Shown: positions 10,081 to 22,289, counted from the stretch's first letter. The stretch: 64,000 nucleotides of DNA from Macrosoma leucophasiata (GCA_036365455.1 JAWQUS010000009.1:6912001-6976000), one strand, 5' to 3'. The notes: generated from the sequence alone by a model not told the origin. Numbers and translations are program-made.

Positions 10081-11122
10081 TGGTCACCTTTTTGATATTT
10101 TTGCTTATCGACGATCTATTTTCATTTTTAATAATTTTGTATAAGTATCTTACTGTCTGTTTATTGAGCATAGTTTCTCTTGGCCCTTGTGGTTACCCGG
10201 AAGGAATTACTTTCTTAATGATAAGGCCGCTTTATAAAAAATATTAATAATTGTTACCTAAATTAATTTCGTCACTTTCAGATCGTATTTTGATTAATAC
10301 CTGTTAATCTCTCCAGACACGAGAAAAATATGATAATTGAAATTCAATTGTGTCTCGCCGCCGGTGGCCGTACGACCCTTGAAGGATTAATGTACAAACA
10401 ATAAAATTAGCAAAACCATTAATTAAAAAAATAAAAACTGTACTACATTTATTCTTACTTATATCTACTAATTACATAGTTTATACTACCTTGCACTTAA
10501 TTTTATCCTCCAAATTTTGGCAAGTATCTACTTTTAAGTATTTTTTTAATGTTTCCAAATTTATGTTTGAAGCGCCATCTATTGAATACTACTAGTACTG
10601 AGTGATGTTTACGTAAGCTCGTTTCTGAAAGCTTACTGTCCAATTTTAGCAGTATGTCATTTAGTTGCTAGATGGCGCTTATCTGTTTAGTTCTATTAAA
10701 TAACGACAGATAACGCTACATACACGTTTACTTGATTACGTTTACGCCCCAACTTCGCATGGATACTAAATAATACTGCTATTTTTTCTCAAAAATCTGA
10801 TGTTATGCGTTTGCATACATTTTATTTTTATTGCTCAATTTTAACAAATTCAACAATTTTAAAAATTTATAAATTGAATTTATGTAGAAGCTACTCATTT
10901 AATTTTCAATAATGGCGTTTGAATCATAAAAGATAAGATCTCATAAAAGTTACCTTACAAAGAAATAATTTGAAGTCGGTAATTATGCCGTACATTATTG
11001 AATTACAGTTGGTTAGTTTTGTGAAAGATTTATTTTCTTCGTCGTCTTACTGCAACCCTATCTCTTTTACGTGCGTGATTTTAATTTAGACCAAAAAATA
11101 ATATTATATGAATTATTAAACT
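10081..11122. other. Stretch with one short inverted-repeat element
   Basis: AAGCGCCATCTA at 10570-10581 and TAGATGGCGCTT at 10669-10680 form a 12-bp terminal-type inverted repeat around 87 bp, possibly a tiny MITE. Otherwise AT-rich sequence without recognisable genes. Confidence 0.4.
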
Positions 11123-11430
11123 GCCTCGGTAGCCTAGTGGTAGCAGGCCACTACTACTACGCTGAGGTCCTGGGTCCGATTCCCGGGTAGGGGGTTATCA
11201 GAGGTAATGGTGTAAAGTCCTTTATATCTGGTTCTATTGGGATTTTTCCATTTTCTGGAAATTTCCTAGTACCTCGAAGTTTGGTAATGTGCCCGGAGAT
11301 GTCAACAGGCTCGCCACCTGTTACATGGGCCAAAACGTTACCGGCGAATCGTGGGTGTTTGCATGTATGATTGAATGCATGCATTTACCTCTGCCTACCC
11401 TTTCGGGGATTACAGGCGTGAAGTTACGTT
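11123..11430 (+). repeat. Family C tRNA-headed SINE, full length
   Basis: Same A-box and B-box head and same 3' end as 1136-1448. Flanked by ATTAAAC on both sides (just before 11122 and from 11431), a plausible target-site duplication. The 75-codon frame across it on the minus strand is fortuitous. Confidence 0.88.
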
Positions 11431-11597
11431 ATTAAACAATACATACTAAATTTTAGGGGAACAAATGACACGCCTGTTGTCCGGTGACATCTAAATGCAA
11501 TTTTATTCTTTACGTCTGCTATAGAGGATCAATAGAAAATTACATAGAAATAGACCTACTACATTTACTAGTAGTAGAATTTCAGTGAGTTGTTCTT

Positions 11598-11855
11598 GAG
11601 GGCGTAGACACCACCGCTTTACCTAATCTATCATGTACGGCCCTGTAATTTCCGGCACAGAGGCATAACACCTTAAGGCCTCAGGAATGGTAACGCATCT
11701 GCAATTGACCTTGGTCTTTGTGTAAGTGTCTATAGGCTGCAGTCATCACTTAGCATCAATGTGAACTGCATGACTGTTTACCACTTCCATTATTTATACA
11801 AAAAAAATCTGCCGCCAAATGGTAGGGCTCAGCACTATCATGTTGCGGTTAGAAT
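11598..11855 (+). repeat. Family A retroposon, rearranged
   Basis: The copy jumps from ttacctaatcta straight to tcatgtacggccctg, omitting the core ccgctaaatggta..gttccggt. A version of that missing core appears after the A-rich tail at 11808-11852. Either two fragments are adjacent or the order has been shuffled. Confidence 0.75.
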
Positions 11856-11917
11856 ATAGACGCAGATATAATGTTCTGGTTTTTACTATTATTATCCGAT
11901 CTACAACATCTTATACC

Positions 11918-12225
11918 GCGACCGGTGGCCCGTGTTGTTCTATGTCTTAAACACAAAACATTAAAAAATAAAAACCATACAAAACAGTGTCTGTACTTAC
12001 ATGAGCAGTTTAGAAGTTATATATCTTTAGCGTTACCATCCAATATACTCGTAGGTACCAGAAATAAAACAAAACGATGAAAAAGTTTAGCAACCAACTT
12101 CAGGCTTTTGTCTGTATGGCAACTTACTTCAGACTGTTACTTTTATCAGCTGTCGGTGTGCGCGCGCATCGTACAAAATCACTCTCATCATTTTTTCCAG
12201 TCGCGCCAATCTAAAGAAGTATAAC
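11918..12225. repeat. MITE end fragment plus unclassified repeat
   Basis: 11918-11952 (accggtggcccgtgttgttc tatg) matches one end of family G. 11995-12225 is the reverse complement of 32520-32735, sharing gtttagcaaccaac, cagactgtta and gtgcgcgcgca over about 200 bp. The shared repeat has no coding frame. Confidence 0.6.
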
Positions 12226-12339
12226 TATAATCACATTTTAGTAAATGATGTATTTGTAAGTTAAAAATAAAGATTGTGCTCTCTAGAATCTTGTTATGAA
12301 TCATTTTAGAGACACACCAGGCACATGCCTAGAATCTTT

Positions 12340-13541
12340 AAAATTTCAATTCAATTCAATTCATTTATTTGCGAAAATGGGTACAATTAATGACGATCTT
12401 ATAAAATAAAGATAAGTAGCCATCCAGATTCAACCATTAGGCATGCAAATATCAAGTGAAAAAATGTAACAATAAATTTATCTCAAAGAATTTAAAATTA
12501 AAAATTGATGATTAATTTAATTAAGTGGTGATGTCATGTTACCAACATATATATAATATTCATATATTAAATATTTATTAAAACGTCAATCAGATAAAAA
12601 CTCTTAAATTAGGTCAAATTGAATAATAGTATGTAATGTCAAACACATTTAAAATTATTAAATTAATCATAAATAAAACAAATACAATATTACAATATTA
12701 TTATGTCAGGTCATTATCGATTTACATTCTTGCCATGTCATTCAATGTTTCGCAATTTCAATTTCAGTATTATATTTTTAGGAACCCACTGACATTTGCT
12801 AGATTTAGAACCCTAAAAACAAGCGCCCGTTGCGTATCTTGAATGCTTACCTAACACCGCAGAATACAACAACGGAACAAAATTTACCTTAACCTTTTAC
12901 ATTTTTGAGGAGCACTCTCAAACGTAACTTGAGGTTTTCAGGCGAATGCAAAATTAAGCATCTTTGTAGAGGCCACTCAGTATTCAAGTGGGACCTTTAA
13001 CATTGGAGTTTTGTTAAGGTTTGCGTGGGTATCTAGTATCAAAGGAACTAAATAAAATCAATAAGGGAATAGGAGTTGAGTCGGAAAAAGTTGAGTTGGT
13101 TATAAATAGAAACGTGATATCTATTGTCGAAATTCTGCGTTACTTGTAAGTCTCATCAAAGTAAAAATCTGTTGCGTAGTGGCAAACAAATAGTAGTTAT
13201 TCTTGTGGTGACATTTTAGAATTTTTTCTGTACCAAACCAAGATTAATTTTGCAAATATCTAGACCAATTTCGCATATATCTTATGTGTTCCTCAGCAAC
13301 GCCCTAAGCCGAGGTTCGGACCTGTAGTCTCTCCCTTAGGCAGTTGCGATGGATTTACTTACTTAGGTTGAGAGTCCTCTGCGCTTGCCGGTTGCTCGGT
13401 GAAATAGACTAGTGCCCTCCCGTGAAAAGAGTCCTATCTAAGCTCTTGTGGGTAGAGGTATTCAGTATACATTATGGTATCAATGTTTTCGTTGATAGTT
13501 TCACGATAACTTTAATTATTATAGTAACCAATAAGAAATAT
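12340..13541. other. AT-rich stretch, possible LINE 3' terminus
   Basis: An aattcaattc run at 12342-12366 followed by atttatttgcgaaaatgg looks like the reversed 3' end of a CR1/jockey-type LINE. The rest has no ORF or repeat I can support. Confidence 0.35.
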
Positions 13542-13729
13542 TGGACATCGACCTTAGGAAGGATAAATAATAATGGACATCGACCTTAGGAAGGATAAAT
13601 AATAATGGCAACCCATTATACGTCCCACTGCTGGGCACGAGTCTCTCCCCTTTTTGGGGGCAGGCCTGGAGCTTACTCCACCACGCTGCTCCAATGCGGA
13701 TTGGTGGAGAATTTAATTAGGAAGGATAT
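13542..13729 (-). repeat. Short family B SINE with 12-bp TSD
   Basis: 13607-13711 is the 3' ~105 bp of the 5S-derived SINE, minus orientation, with an aataataa tail at its low-coordinate end. TTAGGAAGGATA occurs immediately before the tail and again after the element (13717-13728). The left flank tggacatcgaccttagg.. is itself duplicated in tandem (13542-13605). Confidence 0.8.
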
Positions 13730-14768
13730 TTCGGCATATTTCGGCGCTGTAGAGCATTATCGCCTTCGAACTCTACCTATGTGACATTTGACGACCATTT
13801 TGATCAAGTTTTGACCAATACCGGATTATCAGTGCTTAAGGCGGTAGTGTGCAGCAGAGATAACGCTATACGAAGTTGAAACTAGCCGATTGTCTCTATC
13901 TTGGGCTCGATGTGTAATATTTCCTGATGGAACTGTACTTTAATTGCAATACATTATTGCTTAAATCGAACACTGACTTAAACTAACTTATGTGAAACTG
14001 ATGTGTATTTATCTATTAGGTACAGTCCATAGAAGTTTTCAAGCATTTCAGAAATTGACGGGAGGGTTGGATCTTGGTACACAATTAACACTGCTTTGGT
14101 TTCCACCTCGAATTACAATAAGCTGCTGTGACATGTTTCTCGTTATGGTGTTGGTCATTCTTTAGTATTTTTTTTAAACTCTAGTTTGAAATATGGAACT
14201 TATAAATATCCAAAATTTTCAAATGTATTGGAAGGAGTCGGGTAATAATGGGCCTGCAAAATCGTTACTGTGCACCCACACGGTACACTTTGTAGTGTAT
14301 TTTTCAATTAGGAATCTAACCCTACCTTTACTTCAATTACTGGCTATTTAAAACGATTTATTTTATAGTCATTTGAAAATGACATAATTTGTACAGTGTT
14401 AACACCTGGGTCCAAAAATGTATGGAACAGTATCATTCTCCTTTCAATCAAGTCTACACTTTCTCCAAATATTCAAGTTATTCGGGTTTAATTTTCGCAT
14501 TGAAATTCTACTCTAAAGTCGTTAGCTTAAAACTACTGACCAATTAGCAGAAGCTACCGATAGCTAAAGTGGACAACAGAGAAATTAATTTAATTATTCA
14601 AGTCACGGCAATGGTTTTCATCCAAAGCACAAAACCATTCGCACGAGATTGTTAACGGACCAGAGACAAAGGCTACACGTATAACAGGCAACGGAAATAC
14701 AATTTTGAATGAAAGCTGGCAGCTAAAAAATTCAACATTGAAAATTAAAAGATTAAGTAGAAGTTTTT
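13730..14768. other. Stretch without recognised feature
   Basis: AT-rich unique-looking DNA. No ORF above about 60 codons, no tRNA-like structure and no repeat copy recognised. Confidence 0.35.
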
Positions 14769-15050
14769 ACTGGTGGTAGAGCTCCAGTGACGGAGCTCGC
14801 GGGCGTAGTCACCACCGCATTAACTAATATACTTGCCGCTAAATGGTAGTGTTCAGCACTATCCTGTTCCGGTCAGGTGGTAATGTACGGCCCTGTAATT
14901 TCCGGCACAGAGGCATAACACCTTAGGCCTCAGGAGTGGTAACGCATCTGCATTTTGACTTCGGTCATTGTGTAGGTGTCTTTATTCTGCAGTCATCACT
15001 TAACATCAATGTCAACTGCATGCTTGTTTGCCACTTCCGTAACATAAAAA
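14769..15050 (+). repeat. Family A retroposon, full length
   Basis: Begins actggtggtagagctcc, ends tgccacttccgtaacataaaaa. It contains the 5' GAGCTCC/GGAGCTC stem and the whole core. Confidence 0.85.
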
Positions 15051-15447
15051 GTCAATATGTGAATGTATGTCCTATTCTAGAAAGATTTCGAGAATCCTCT
15101 CAACCAAAATACTCAATATACTAAGACATCGGGTCAACTAGAAGCGGCCTACCAACTCTACTACGATACTACAATGCCAAGATGGCATGAGTACTAATGT
15201 GAATGTGGGAATAGAATACCTATAGTTATAGGAGAATGCCGACTATCCTAATTAATTGGGACCAGGGTCTTTCAGTCAGGAATTTCGGATAATCAGACAT
15301 AGACTGATAGTAAACAAAAATGAACTGTCCCTGTCATAGAGGTGCACTCGCTGCGATTTCATCGCCTGTTCGTATCTGGAATCCTTGATTGTTTTTATCA
15401 TAGTGCATCCTCTCCTCCTTTATCAGCAAAAACAAAACAATAATTCA

Positions 15448-15838
15448 TCATCATCATCATTTCAGTCAAAAGAGGTCCACTGCTGAACAAAGGCCTTCCC
15501 CAAAGAATGCCACAACGAACGGTCCTGGGCCGCCCTCATACAGCGATTGCCCGCGACCTTTACCAGGTCCTCGGTCCACCTCGTGGGGGACCTGCCTACG
15601 CTTCGTCTTCCGGTACGTAGTCGCCACTCCAGAACTCTTCTGCCCCAACGGCCGTAAGTTTTGCGAGCTATGTGCCTTGCCCACTGCCACTTGAGTTTCG
15701 CTATTCGGTGGGCTATGTCGGTTACTTTGGTTCTCAAGCGGATCTCCGAGCATAGTCCTCTCCATTGCTCTCTACATTGCTCTCTGAGTGACCTTGAGCC
15801 TTCTTATGAGGCCCGTAGTGAGCAAGCGAAAATAATTA
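15448..15838 (-). pseudogene. RTE-type LINE, C-terminal end
   Basis: Reverse-strand frame 15737-15462 encodes RTKVTDIAHRIAKLKWQWA, HIARKTYGRWGRRVLEW and GRSPTRWTEDLVKVAGNR, the conserved C-terminal tail of RTE-clade endonuclease/reverse transcriptases. Just upstream (15838-15740) the typical IRRLKVTQ-type region is degraded and has a partly duplicated gagagcaatg stretch. The 3' end is the ATG-rich microsatellite (catcatcatcat, 15448-15459) typical of this clade. 5'-truncated and dead. Confidence 0.85.
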
Positions 15839-16660
15839 GGTACTCGGTTTTAATTTTTTACATTATATACGCATAGAACCGATTTGTATAATTGGCGATT
15901 CGGTTAGTCAGCGTCCGGATAATCGGAGTTCTACTGTTGTGATAACAGACAGTATAACGTTTTTTTTGGTTTCATGATTCTTTTCTGTATGTCTATAGAG
16001 ATATTGAAATTTTAACACATCAATTTATTAATTGTGCTAATTTCGTAAGCAGCAGTAGTAGTATGTACTACTACTGCCTATGAAATATGTATACGTGTAT
16101 TATGAAGTGTGTGCTTGACTTAAAAAGAAATCAATTTACAGTATGTAGACAGCGTTGCCTCATAGCCACACCCGGGAACTAACTCAACTGGTCCATTTTT
16201 TGGACATATCTCTTAAATTGGCACAGTATCAAGGCCAACCGCGTCGCTGTACTCCTGATCAATGTTTTCAGTCACTATTTAAGAAATAAATAATCCAGAA
16301 ATAAACCAGATTTGATATATGATGATTTATAAATTATTGCCGTAGGTTCCACTTCTGTTTCTTAATATATTTTCTATATGAATGATGAAAAGTGATAAGC
16401 CCTTGAAGCTTTATAAAAATATTGTTTCAATATACTATTACTTTGGTTTGCCCTGTATCAAAATTATGTATATACTAAGTACGAGTAAGTTACCTTTAAC
16501 ATAAGTCCTTTTCAATGCGGGTTCATTGTTTATGTATTTAATAATGGCGAGAAACCTCGGCTGAAAGGCTTTGTAGCGGTAATCGAACCGAACTTAGATA
16601 AGTGAGATACATACTTGTACATTAATAACCTTATATCATCAAAATAATATATATTTCAGC
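15839..16660. other. Stretch without recognised gene
   Basis: Only notable structure: a 12-bp-arm palindrome GCAGTAGTAGTA/TACTACTACTGC at 16052-16077 with a two-base loop. Confidence 0.35.
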
Positions 16661-16671
16661 AACTAGGCCAT

Positions 16672-16791
16672 AATAATAATAATAATGGCTACCCACTATA
16701 CGTCTCACTGCTGGGCACGAGTCTCTCCCCTTTTGGGGGGGAGGCCTGGAGCTTACTCCACCACGCTGCTCCAATGCGGATTGGTGGAGGA
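16672..16791 (-). repeat. Short family B SINE with TSD
   Basis: Same 3' segment as 13607-13711, ending at the same internal point (gcggattggtggag), with a (taa)n tail. AACTAGGCCA before the tail and AACTAGGTCA after the element give a 10-bp TSD with one mismatch. Confidence 0.8.
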
Positions 16792-18385
16792 ACTAGGTCA
16801 TATTATTATCATATCCGACAATAACGCTACGTTCACACGCCGGATCTAGGTTTTGTAGTATACGGTTTAGTCACAATACTTATACACTTGCGAGCTTTAA
16901 ATTGAAATCTCATAAATGGGGGTTGTTCAATCGTGCGTTATTATTGTTATATTTATATTGTTAACCCATTTTATGTGATTCCAGTTTTATTTTTTTAGTT
17001 TAAGCTCGCAAGTGTAGTTTATATGTATGGGTTCGCTTTTTCACCGATTGCCGCAATAAACCAGGGGCGTTTTAAAAAAACCTAACGTCGTTTGAAAACC
17101 GAGTAGCATATTCACATGGTGACACACCATTAGGTTATTTACAGGGAAATAAAACAACGCCGTGTGAATAGAGTGTTCGGTTCTCGGTTCTGAAATTCGG
17201 CCAAACATAGACACGTTACCTTACTGTCACACAAAGATTTGTGTGACAGTTGGGTAAGGCTACGCCCTGTCTTTGTTTGAATATCAACAACTGAATTTAC
17301 CTATTTAAATACTAAAACTCTTTTTGAAAAATCCATTTCTAATCTGCCCAAAGGTTGGCTGGTACTACCAGCTGGTAGATAGTGACTTTTAGTTGCATAA
17401 AATCTGTCTCCTATAGAATTTTTTGTGCCTAAAACTTTCATGAAAAAATATAATACGAATAGTGACTTCCATCCAAAAATGCGACTTATTTTGAAATCTT
17501 ACACATAGGCGTTTTAACTTCATACTTAGTTGATTTTTTCAAACTCAAATGCCAGTTGCTAGTATCTATTAGTAATTACAGTAGCCTGTAGGTATAACAT
17601 CACAAACTGAATTCATGCTTTTTTTTTCTTATACTACGAAATCTTTATAGTATAAATGCGGAAGTAACTCTATCTGTATGCCTTTTAAGCATTCACAACA
17701 CGAATTAACAATAGCTCGCCCCGGCTTTGTACGTATGCAATGAATGTAATAACCTACCTCACTAATTGTAGAAGTAGCTTTCTAACGATGAAAAAATGTT
17801 TGAAATGAATCCAGCAGTTTTTGAGTGAAAACGTTACAAACATACATACAAAAACACAAATGTTTCCTCCTTTAATATTGATAAAGAATAATAATGTAGT
17901 TTGAATTTTGAGAAACGACAAAGGCTGTTTTTATGCCCTCATCATCGAAGGGCACGCAGGTGAAATCGCAGAAAAGCTAGTTTCTAATCAATAAAACGTT
18001 TTTCAAATGTCGAGATCAACCGCTGTTATATTCAATGTCAATTCAAATGTGTTTGATGTAGATTGACAGATTAACGATTTACTGTGTTCGATGTACCTCA
18101 GTACAGTCCAATACATGTTCATTGATCAGCAATTTGGTTATGCCGGCGAACAGACCGACGAACACGCTAACTGAATTACCTACCGTATTGAATATTCCAA
18201 AGCGCCGTATTGTACATCCTCAAGGCACCATTACGCAATCCCTTTGATGCAGACCTTGCTGAAATATAAATGTGTTTGAAAGTTGAAGGGTGCTCTTCAA
18301 TATAAGTTAATGATGCAGCTTATAGGCATACATATTCACTATTAGGCTTCACCTAATGTAGATGGCATGCGTTGCTACTTTTTAT
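16792..18385. other. Mostly unassigned, one LINE-tail fragment
   Basis: 17640-17890 resembles a LINE 3' tail (agtagctttctaacgatg, gtttttgagtgaaaacg, acatacatac). 17100-17280 contains gtgacacac/gtgtgaca-type inverted words. No gene supported. Confidence 0.35.
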
Positions 18386-18677
18386 ACTGGTGGTAGAGCT
18401 CTATTGACGGAGCTCGCGGGTGTAGGCACCACTGCATTACCTAATATACTTTCCGCTAAATGGTAGTGTTCAACACTATCGTGTTCCGGTCAGGTAGTAA
18501 TGTACGGCCCTGTAATTTCCGGCGCAGAGGCATAACACCTTAGGCTCAGAAGTGATACGCATTTGCATTTTGACCTAGATCTTTGTGTGAGTGTCTATTG
18601 CTGTCTATAGGCTGCAGTCATCACTTAACATCAATGTGAACTGCATGGTTGTTTACCACTTTCAAGACATAAAAAAA
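18386..18677 (+). repeat. Family A retroposon, full length
   Basis: Complete 5' hairpin to A-rich tail. ctattgctgtctatagg shows a small internal duplication. Confidence 0.82.
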
Positions 18678-19268
18678 CTACTTTTAGGTATGTTAAATGT
18701 TTGTAAGTATGTTGATTTCCCTAATCTATAGTGTTACTTATTCGTAGTATGTCACAAAAATCAGATTTTAACAAACAAATATGGCCGCGTGGATCATTTG
18801 AGCATTTGGAACATAAAGCGTGCGGCGGTCGATACAGCCCGGCCACGTCCCGGCTAACCCGCGCAGCGCTGGAGCGTCGACGACTCAACTTTTGCTCTGC
18901 TTTCGAACAGGGTTGAATGCGATTGGATCGGCTAGCCGGTATTATATGCACCGGTCTATTGTGGAATAGCTCTGATACTGGTTATTGAGTTTGAACTATA
19001 TTTTCTTAGGTAGATATGTGCAGGTGCAAACATTTATTCATGTATTCATCAGTTTCACCACTTGTGTTATCTGTATGTGAATTGATATATTACCAAGCTC
19101 AGTGTGTGCCACTCAACCACAAAATCTCAATCACGGACTATCCAAACACGAGACCTATACAGTAGCAAAAGTGGCCCATCTCGGCAGTTTACTCTCCCAA
19201 TCTATTTGTAATGTAATTTAGGTACCTACATTCTTATACCAATGTCTATAGTTTCTTTATTTCCAAAC
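18678..19268. other. Unassigned, with a CpG-rich patch
   Basis: 18780-18950 is GC- and CpG-rich (ggccacgtcccgg, cgcagcgctggagcgtcgac) with short open frames on both strands and no recognisable domain. It could be a decayed element or an exon of an unseen gene; there is not enough evidence to call either. Confidence 0.3.
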
Positions 19269-19610
19269 TAGCTGTGCCCGCGACTCCGTCCGCGTGAGAA
19301 TTTATGATTGTTCAGTATCTACCCAGACGAAGTCGTGGGCGCAGCTAGTATTAAAGTAGCCTTAGTTACACCTTATTACATAAGCTATCTGCCAGTGAAA
19401 GTCCCATCAAAATCGGTCCAGCCGTTCCCGAGATTAGCGGGCACAAACTGTCTGTTTGTGCCCGCTAATCTCGGGAACGGCTGACAAAATTGCTAAAAAA
19501 AATTGTTCTGGTATATGTACCGTGTATACACATACATAATATGCATTTAGTAAAAAGCGGTTATTTTTATATTACAAACAGACACTCCAGCTTTATTTAT
19601 TTGTATAGAT
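19269..19610 (+). repeat. Family E LINE-tail repeat with hairpin
   Basis: Full family E copy interrupted by a perfect inverted repeat with 30-bp arms (19419-19448 and 19454-19483, loop TGTCT). In other copies agattag continues directly into the aaacagacagacag tract. Confidence 0.8.
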
Positions 19611-20339
19611 GTGTTCTGATGGCGTGCAACGTTTTTGTAAATTAAACTAAAAGTAAAAACAAACTTGCTCTCAAGTTCTAACAAAAGCTCTACCACCAGT
19701 AAATGTAACGACGGACTTCATTTATGTATTCATCGTTCAATGGGCCGGTTCAATTTATCTCTTTGTTTAATTAATTTTCCCCTCCTCAATTTATCCTGAT
19801 AAAAGTTACCGTCAGAAGGCAATTATAAGACCTTTTTAATGAGGCTTTGGCTTTATTGACGGGGCATTCGAGATATTTACACTTGTTATTTTTTCTTTCA
19901 CAAGTTTTCGTAAGGTTTTGGCAGTAATTAATTGTTTATAACAAAACGATTTCCCTATGTGATAAAATGTTTATTGAAATAATTCTTAACCCAAAAAATA
20001 TAATAGTATTAATTGGAAATGTATGATATAGTTTGCAAGATTATTTCTAACGCTGTAAATTGTTACTGCGACACAAATCTCGGCTGCTTTATCACTAAGC
20101 CACAAAGTTTTATCTTGTCCCCAAATTCACTGCTTCCTCGTTACCCCGTATGGCAATAGCACATGATAATTTATAATGAGAGCTGAAACTGTAGAATCTA
20201 ATACATCTGCCCGCGTCGAAGAGCCGCCGCCCTTTGAAGTAATATTTTTTATCCTGTTAAAAACTTAATTCAACGAAACTGCCCTAGACAAAACCTAGGT
20301 ACTCCAAATTATCCAAATTATCTTTATGAATATCATTAA
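19611..20339. other. Stretch without recognised feature
   Basis: AT-rich. A tiny family A end (gctctaccaccagtaaatg) lies at about 19687-19705. Nothing else supported. Confidence 0.35.
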
Positions 20340-21000
20340 GTTGATGACATGGCCGAATCCAACTCGATTGGGCAGCGTTCGGGAGGCTACAATACATCTT
20401 CTCGTCCGACTTACCGCATTGTCTCAAGAAAAAGGTGTTTGTTGACATATGGGACAGAAACGTGGTCTATATTTTATTTTTAAAGAAAAATGGAAAGAAA
20501 AAATTGACTTCAGGCGAGACTCGAACTCGCGACCTACTGGGAATCTAGTCCAGCCGCTCTTCCAATTGAGCTACTGAAGCCCTGCCCGATTTGTCAAATC
20601 TTTCCTTCACATCTATTGCATTGCTTTATGGTAGCAGCAGCGCCATCTATTACCAACTATGCTAGTTAGGCAACCGATATAATAGACTTTTCAGTTTATT
20701 GAATATCGTAAAGAAGTCGCTTTTACCCTTAATAATTGTTTTATATTATTTCGCATTAACACATGCTTGTGAAATATATTTTATTTTTAAAGAAAAATGG
20801 AAAGAAAAATGTGTTAATGCGAAATAATATAAAACAATTAGAAACGTGGTCGCTCACTATGGGCGTCATAAGAAGGCTCAAGGTCACTCAGAGAGCAATG
20901 GAGAGAGCTATGCTTGGAGTTTCTCTGCGAGATCGAATCAGAATTGAGGAGATCCGCACGAGAACCAAAGTTACCGACATAGCTCACCGAATAGTGAGAG
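20340..21000 (+). pseudogene. RTE-type LINE fragment split by an insertion
   Basis: The left part (20340-20467) encodes degraded GRLQYIFSS and FVDIWDRN-like sequence. The right part (20852-21000) encodes LTMGVIRRLKVTQRAMERAM, LGVSLRDRIR and RTKVTDIAHRI, the RTE C-terminal region. A 373-bp insertion at 20468-20840 separates them, flanked by GAAACGTGGTC on both sides. Homology stops abruptly at about 21000. Confidence 0.85.
20468..20840 (-). mobile_element. tRNA-like retroposon insertion, 11-bp TSD
   Basis: Inserted in the RTE fragment with exact TSD GAAACGTGGTC (20457-20467, 20841-20851). On the minus strand 20580-20504 folds as a tRNA-like unit: GCTTCAG pairs with CTGAAGT, A box TAGCTCAATTGG, B box GAGTTCGAGTC. 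It is followed by TTTTTTC. The word tatattttatttttaaag.. at 20468-20503 is repeated at 20775-20809, and a perfect 32-bp inverted repeat (20733-20764, 20809-20840) closes the right side. So the tRNA-like part is not at the element's 5' end. Confidence 0.7.
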
Positions 21001-21721
21001 TGAAGTTTACGACCAATACGTTTAAAGGCGTCTTAATCACTCGCAAATATTGCCACAATCTTCATCTGTCACAAAAGTAATTCGTGTTTTTCACACGTAA
21101 CGTCCGATTTCACATTTTGTAATACCTATCCAATTTTGTAAGTTTTTCGAAGCTATGAATAAAATTTACGTTGTCCTCAGTCCGCGTCGACCTGCGGTAA
21201 CGTTATTATGCTAAGCTGATGTAGGGCTGTCACCAACAAAAACGCTGGACAAAACATTTCAAATGACGCGTGCCTATAATATATTTTTCCTCGAACATCC
21301 TAGGATAATTTGAAAAAAGATTACATATTCTCGTAATAATAACACATTCATTATTTTTTTTCTCTGTCAGGTTTTATCGGGACATGAAAGTGGGTAAGAT
21401 GAATCCGGAACATTGTCTTATCAGGACGAATGGCAACCCTAAGCTGACGTGATTTTCAAAATGTATTCAGATCTTTTTGGGATCGTTTTATTGAAGGCCA
21501 CTTTACCGCGAAATATTTTCGGTTGGGACTTAATGCGACAGAAAAATATACTTACTTATTGACCAGACCAAATTTATTAAGCAGACTATTAATTTAGGAG
21601 TAAGTTTCTCATAAATTTACTGCTTTATGCACCAAAAGAATCACCTGACTCACCGACCGTTGACTGATTACGACTGACCGCTATGTAACAGTGGCGCACT
21701 ATAAGTTAAGGTAACTGGAAC
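21001..21721. other. Stretch without recognised feature
   Basis: No gene or repeat copy supported. Confidence 0.3.
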
Positions 21722-22020
21722 ATAACTCAGAAATGAGGAGATCCGCATGAGAACCAAAGTAACCGACATAGCCCACCGAATCGAGACTCAAGTTGGGCAC
21801 ATAGCTCGAAGAACTGACGGCTGTTGGGGCAGAGCAGTTCTCGAGTGGCGACCGCGTACCGGAGTAACGAAGCGTAGGCAGGCCTCCCACAAGATGGACC
21901 GATGACCTGGTGAAGGTCGCGGGCAGTCGCTGGATGAGGGTAGCCCTGGACCGTTTGTTGTGGCATTCTTTGGGGGAGGCCTTTGTTCAGCAGTGGACGT
22001 CTTTTGGCTGAAAGGATGAT
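21722..22020 (+). pseudogene. RTE-type LINE, C-terminal end
   Basis: Plus-strand DNA encodes RTKVTDIAHRIE.QVGHIARR, then degraded TDDLVKVAGSRW, DRLLWHSLGEAFVQQWTSFG-like codons. It stops at the gaaaggatgatgaac tail. Frameshifts (for example at cgtaggcaggcctccc) kill the frame. Same family as 15448-15838. Confidence 0.8.
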
Positions 22021-22289
22021 GAACATAACGCAATAAGTAAACATGATTATTAAAGAAGTGGTTAAATTCATCACTATACCGCTATTTTTGTCTACATCTG
22101 AAGTCAAGCCTTCAGAATTTAGCTTAAGCACGTTTGCATTCTCCAAAAGCATAGGCAGAGGTAAATTATATTAATCCAAGTACTTACAACTCCTTACGGC
22201 TCTTACAACTATCTTGGTACTAGCACACGCAATATTATTACGCCACAGGTATATTCGCCAGTTACGTTTTGCTCAATAGGTGGGGAGTC

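Noticed and set aside
18731..18951. CpG-rich patch with ORFs on both strands as a promoter or exon
   Set aside because: No domain, splice-supported continuation or conserved motif; left as unassigned.
20504..20580. Possible functional tRNA gene on the minus strand (anticodon-loop AGA)
   Set aside because: A serine tRNA should have a long variable arm, which is absent. The anticodon stem has a mismatch, and the unit lies within a TSD-flanked insertion with related copies elsewhere.
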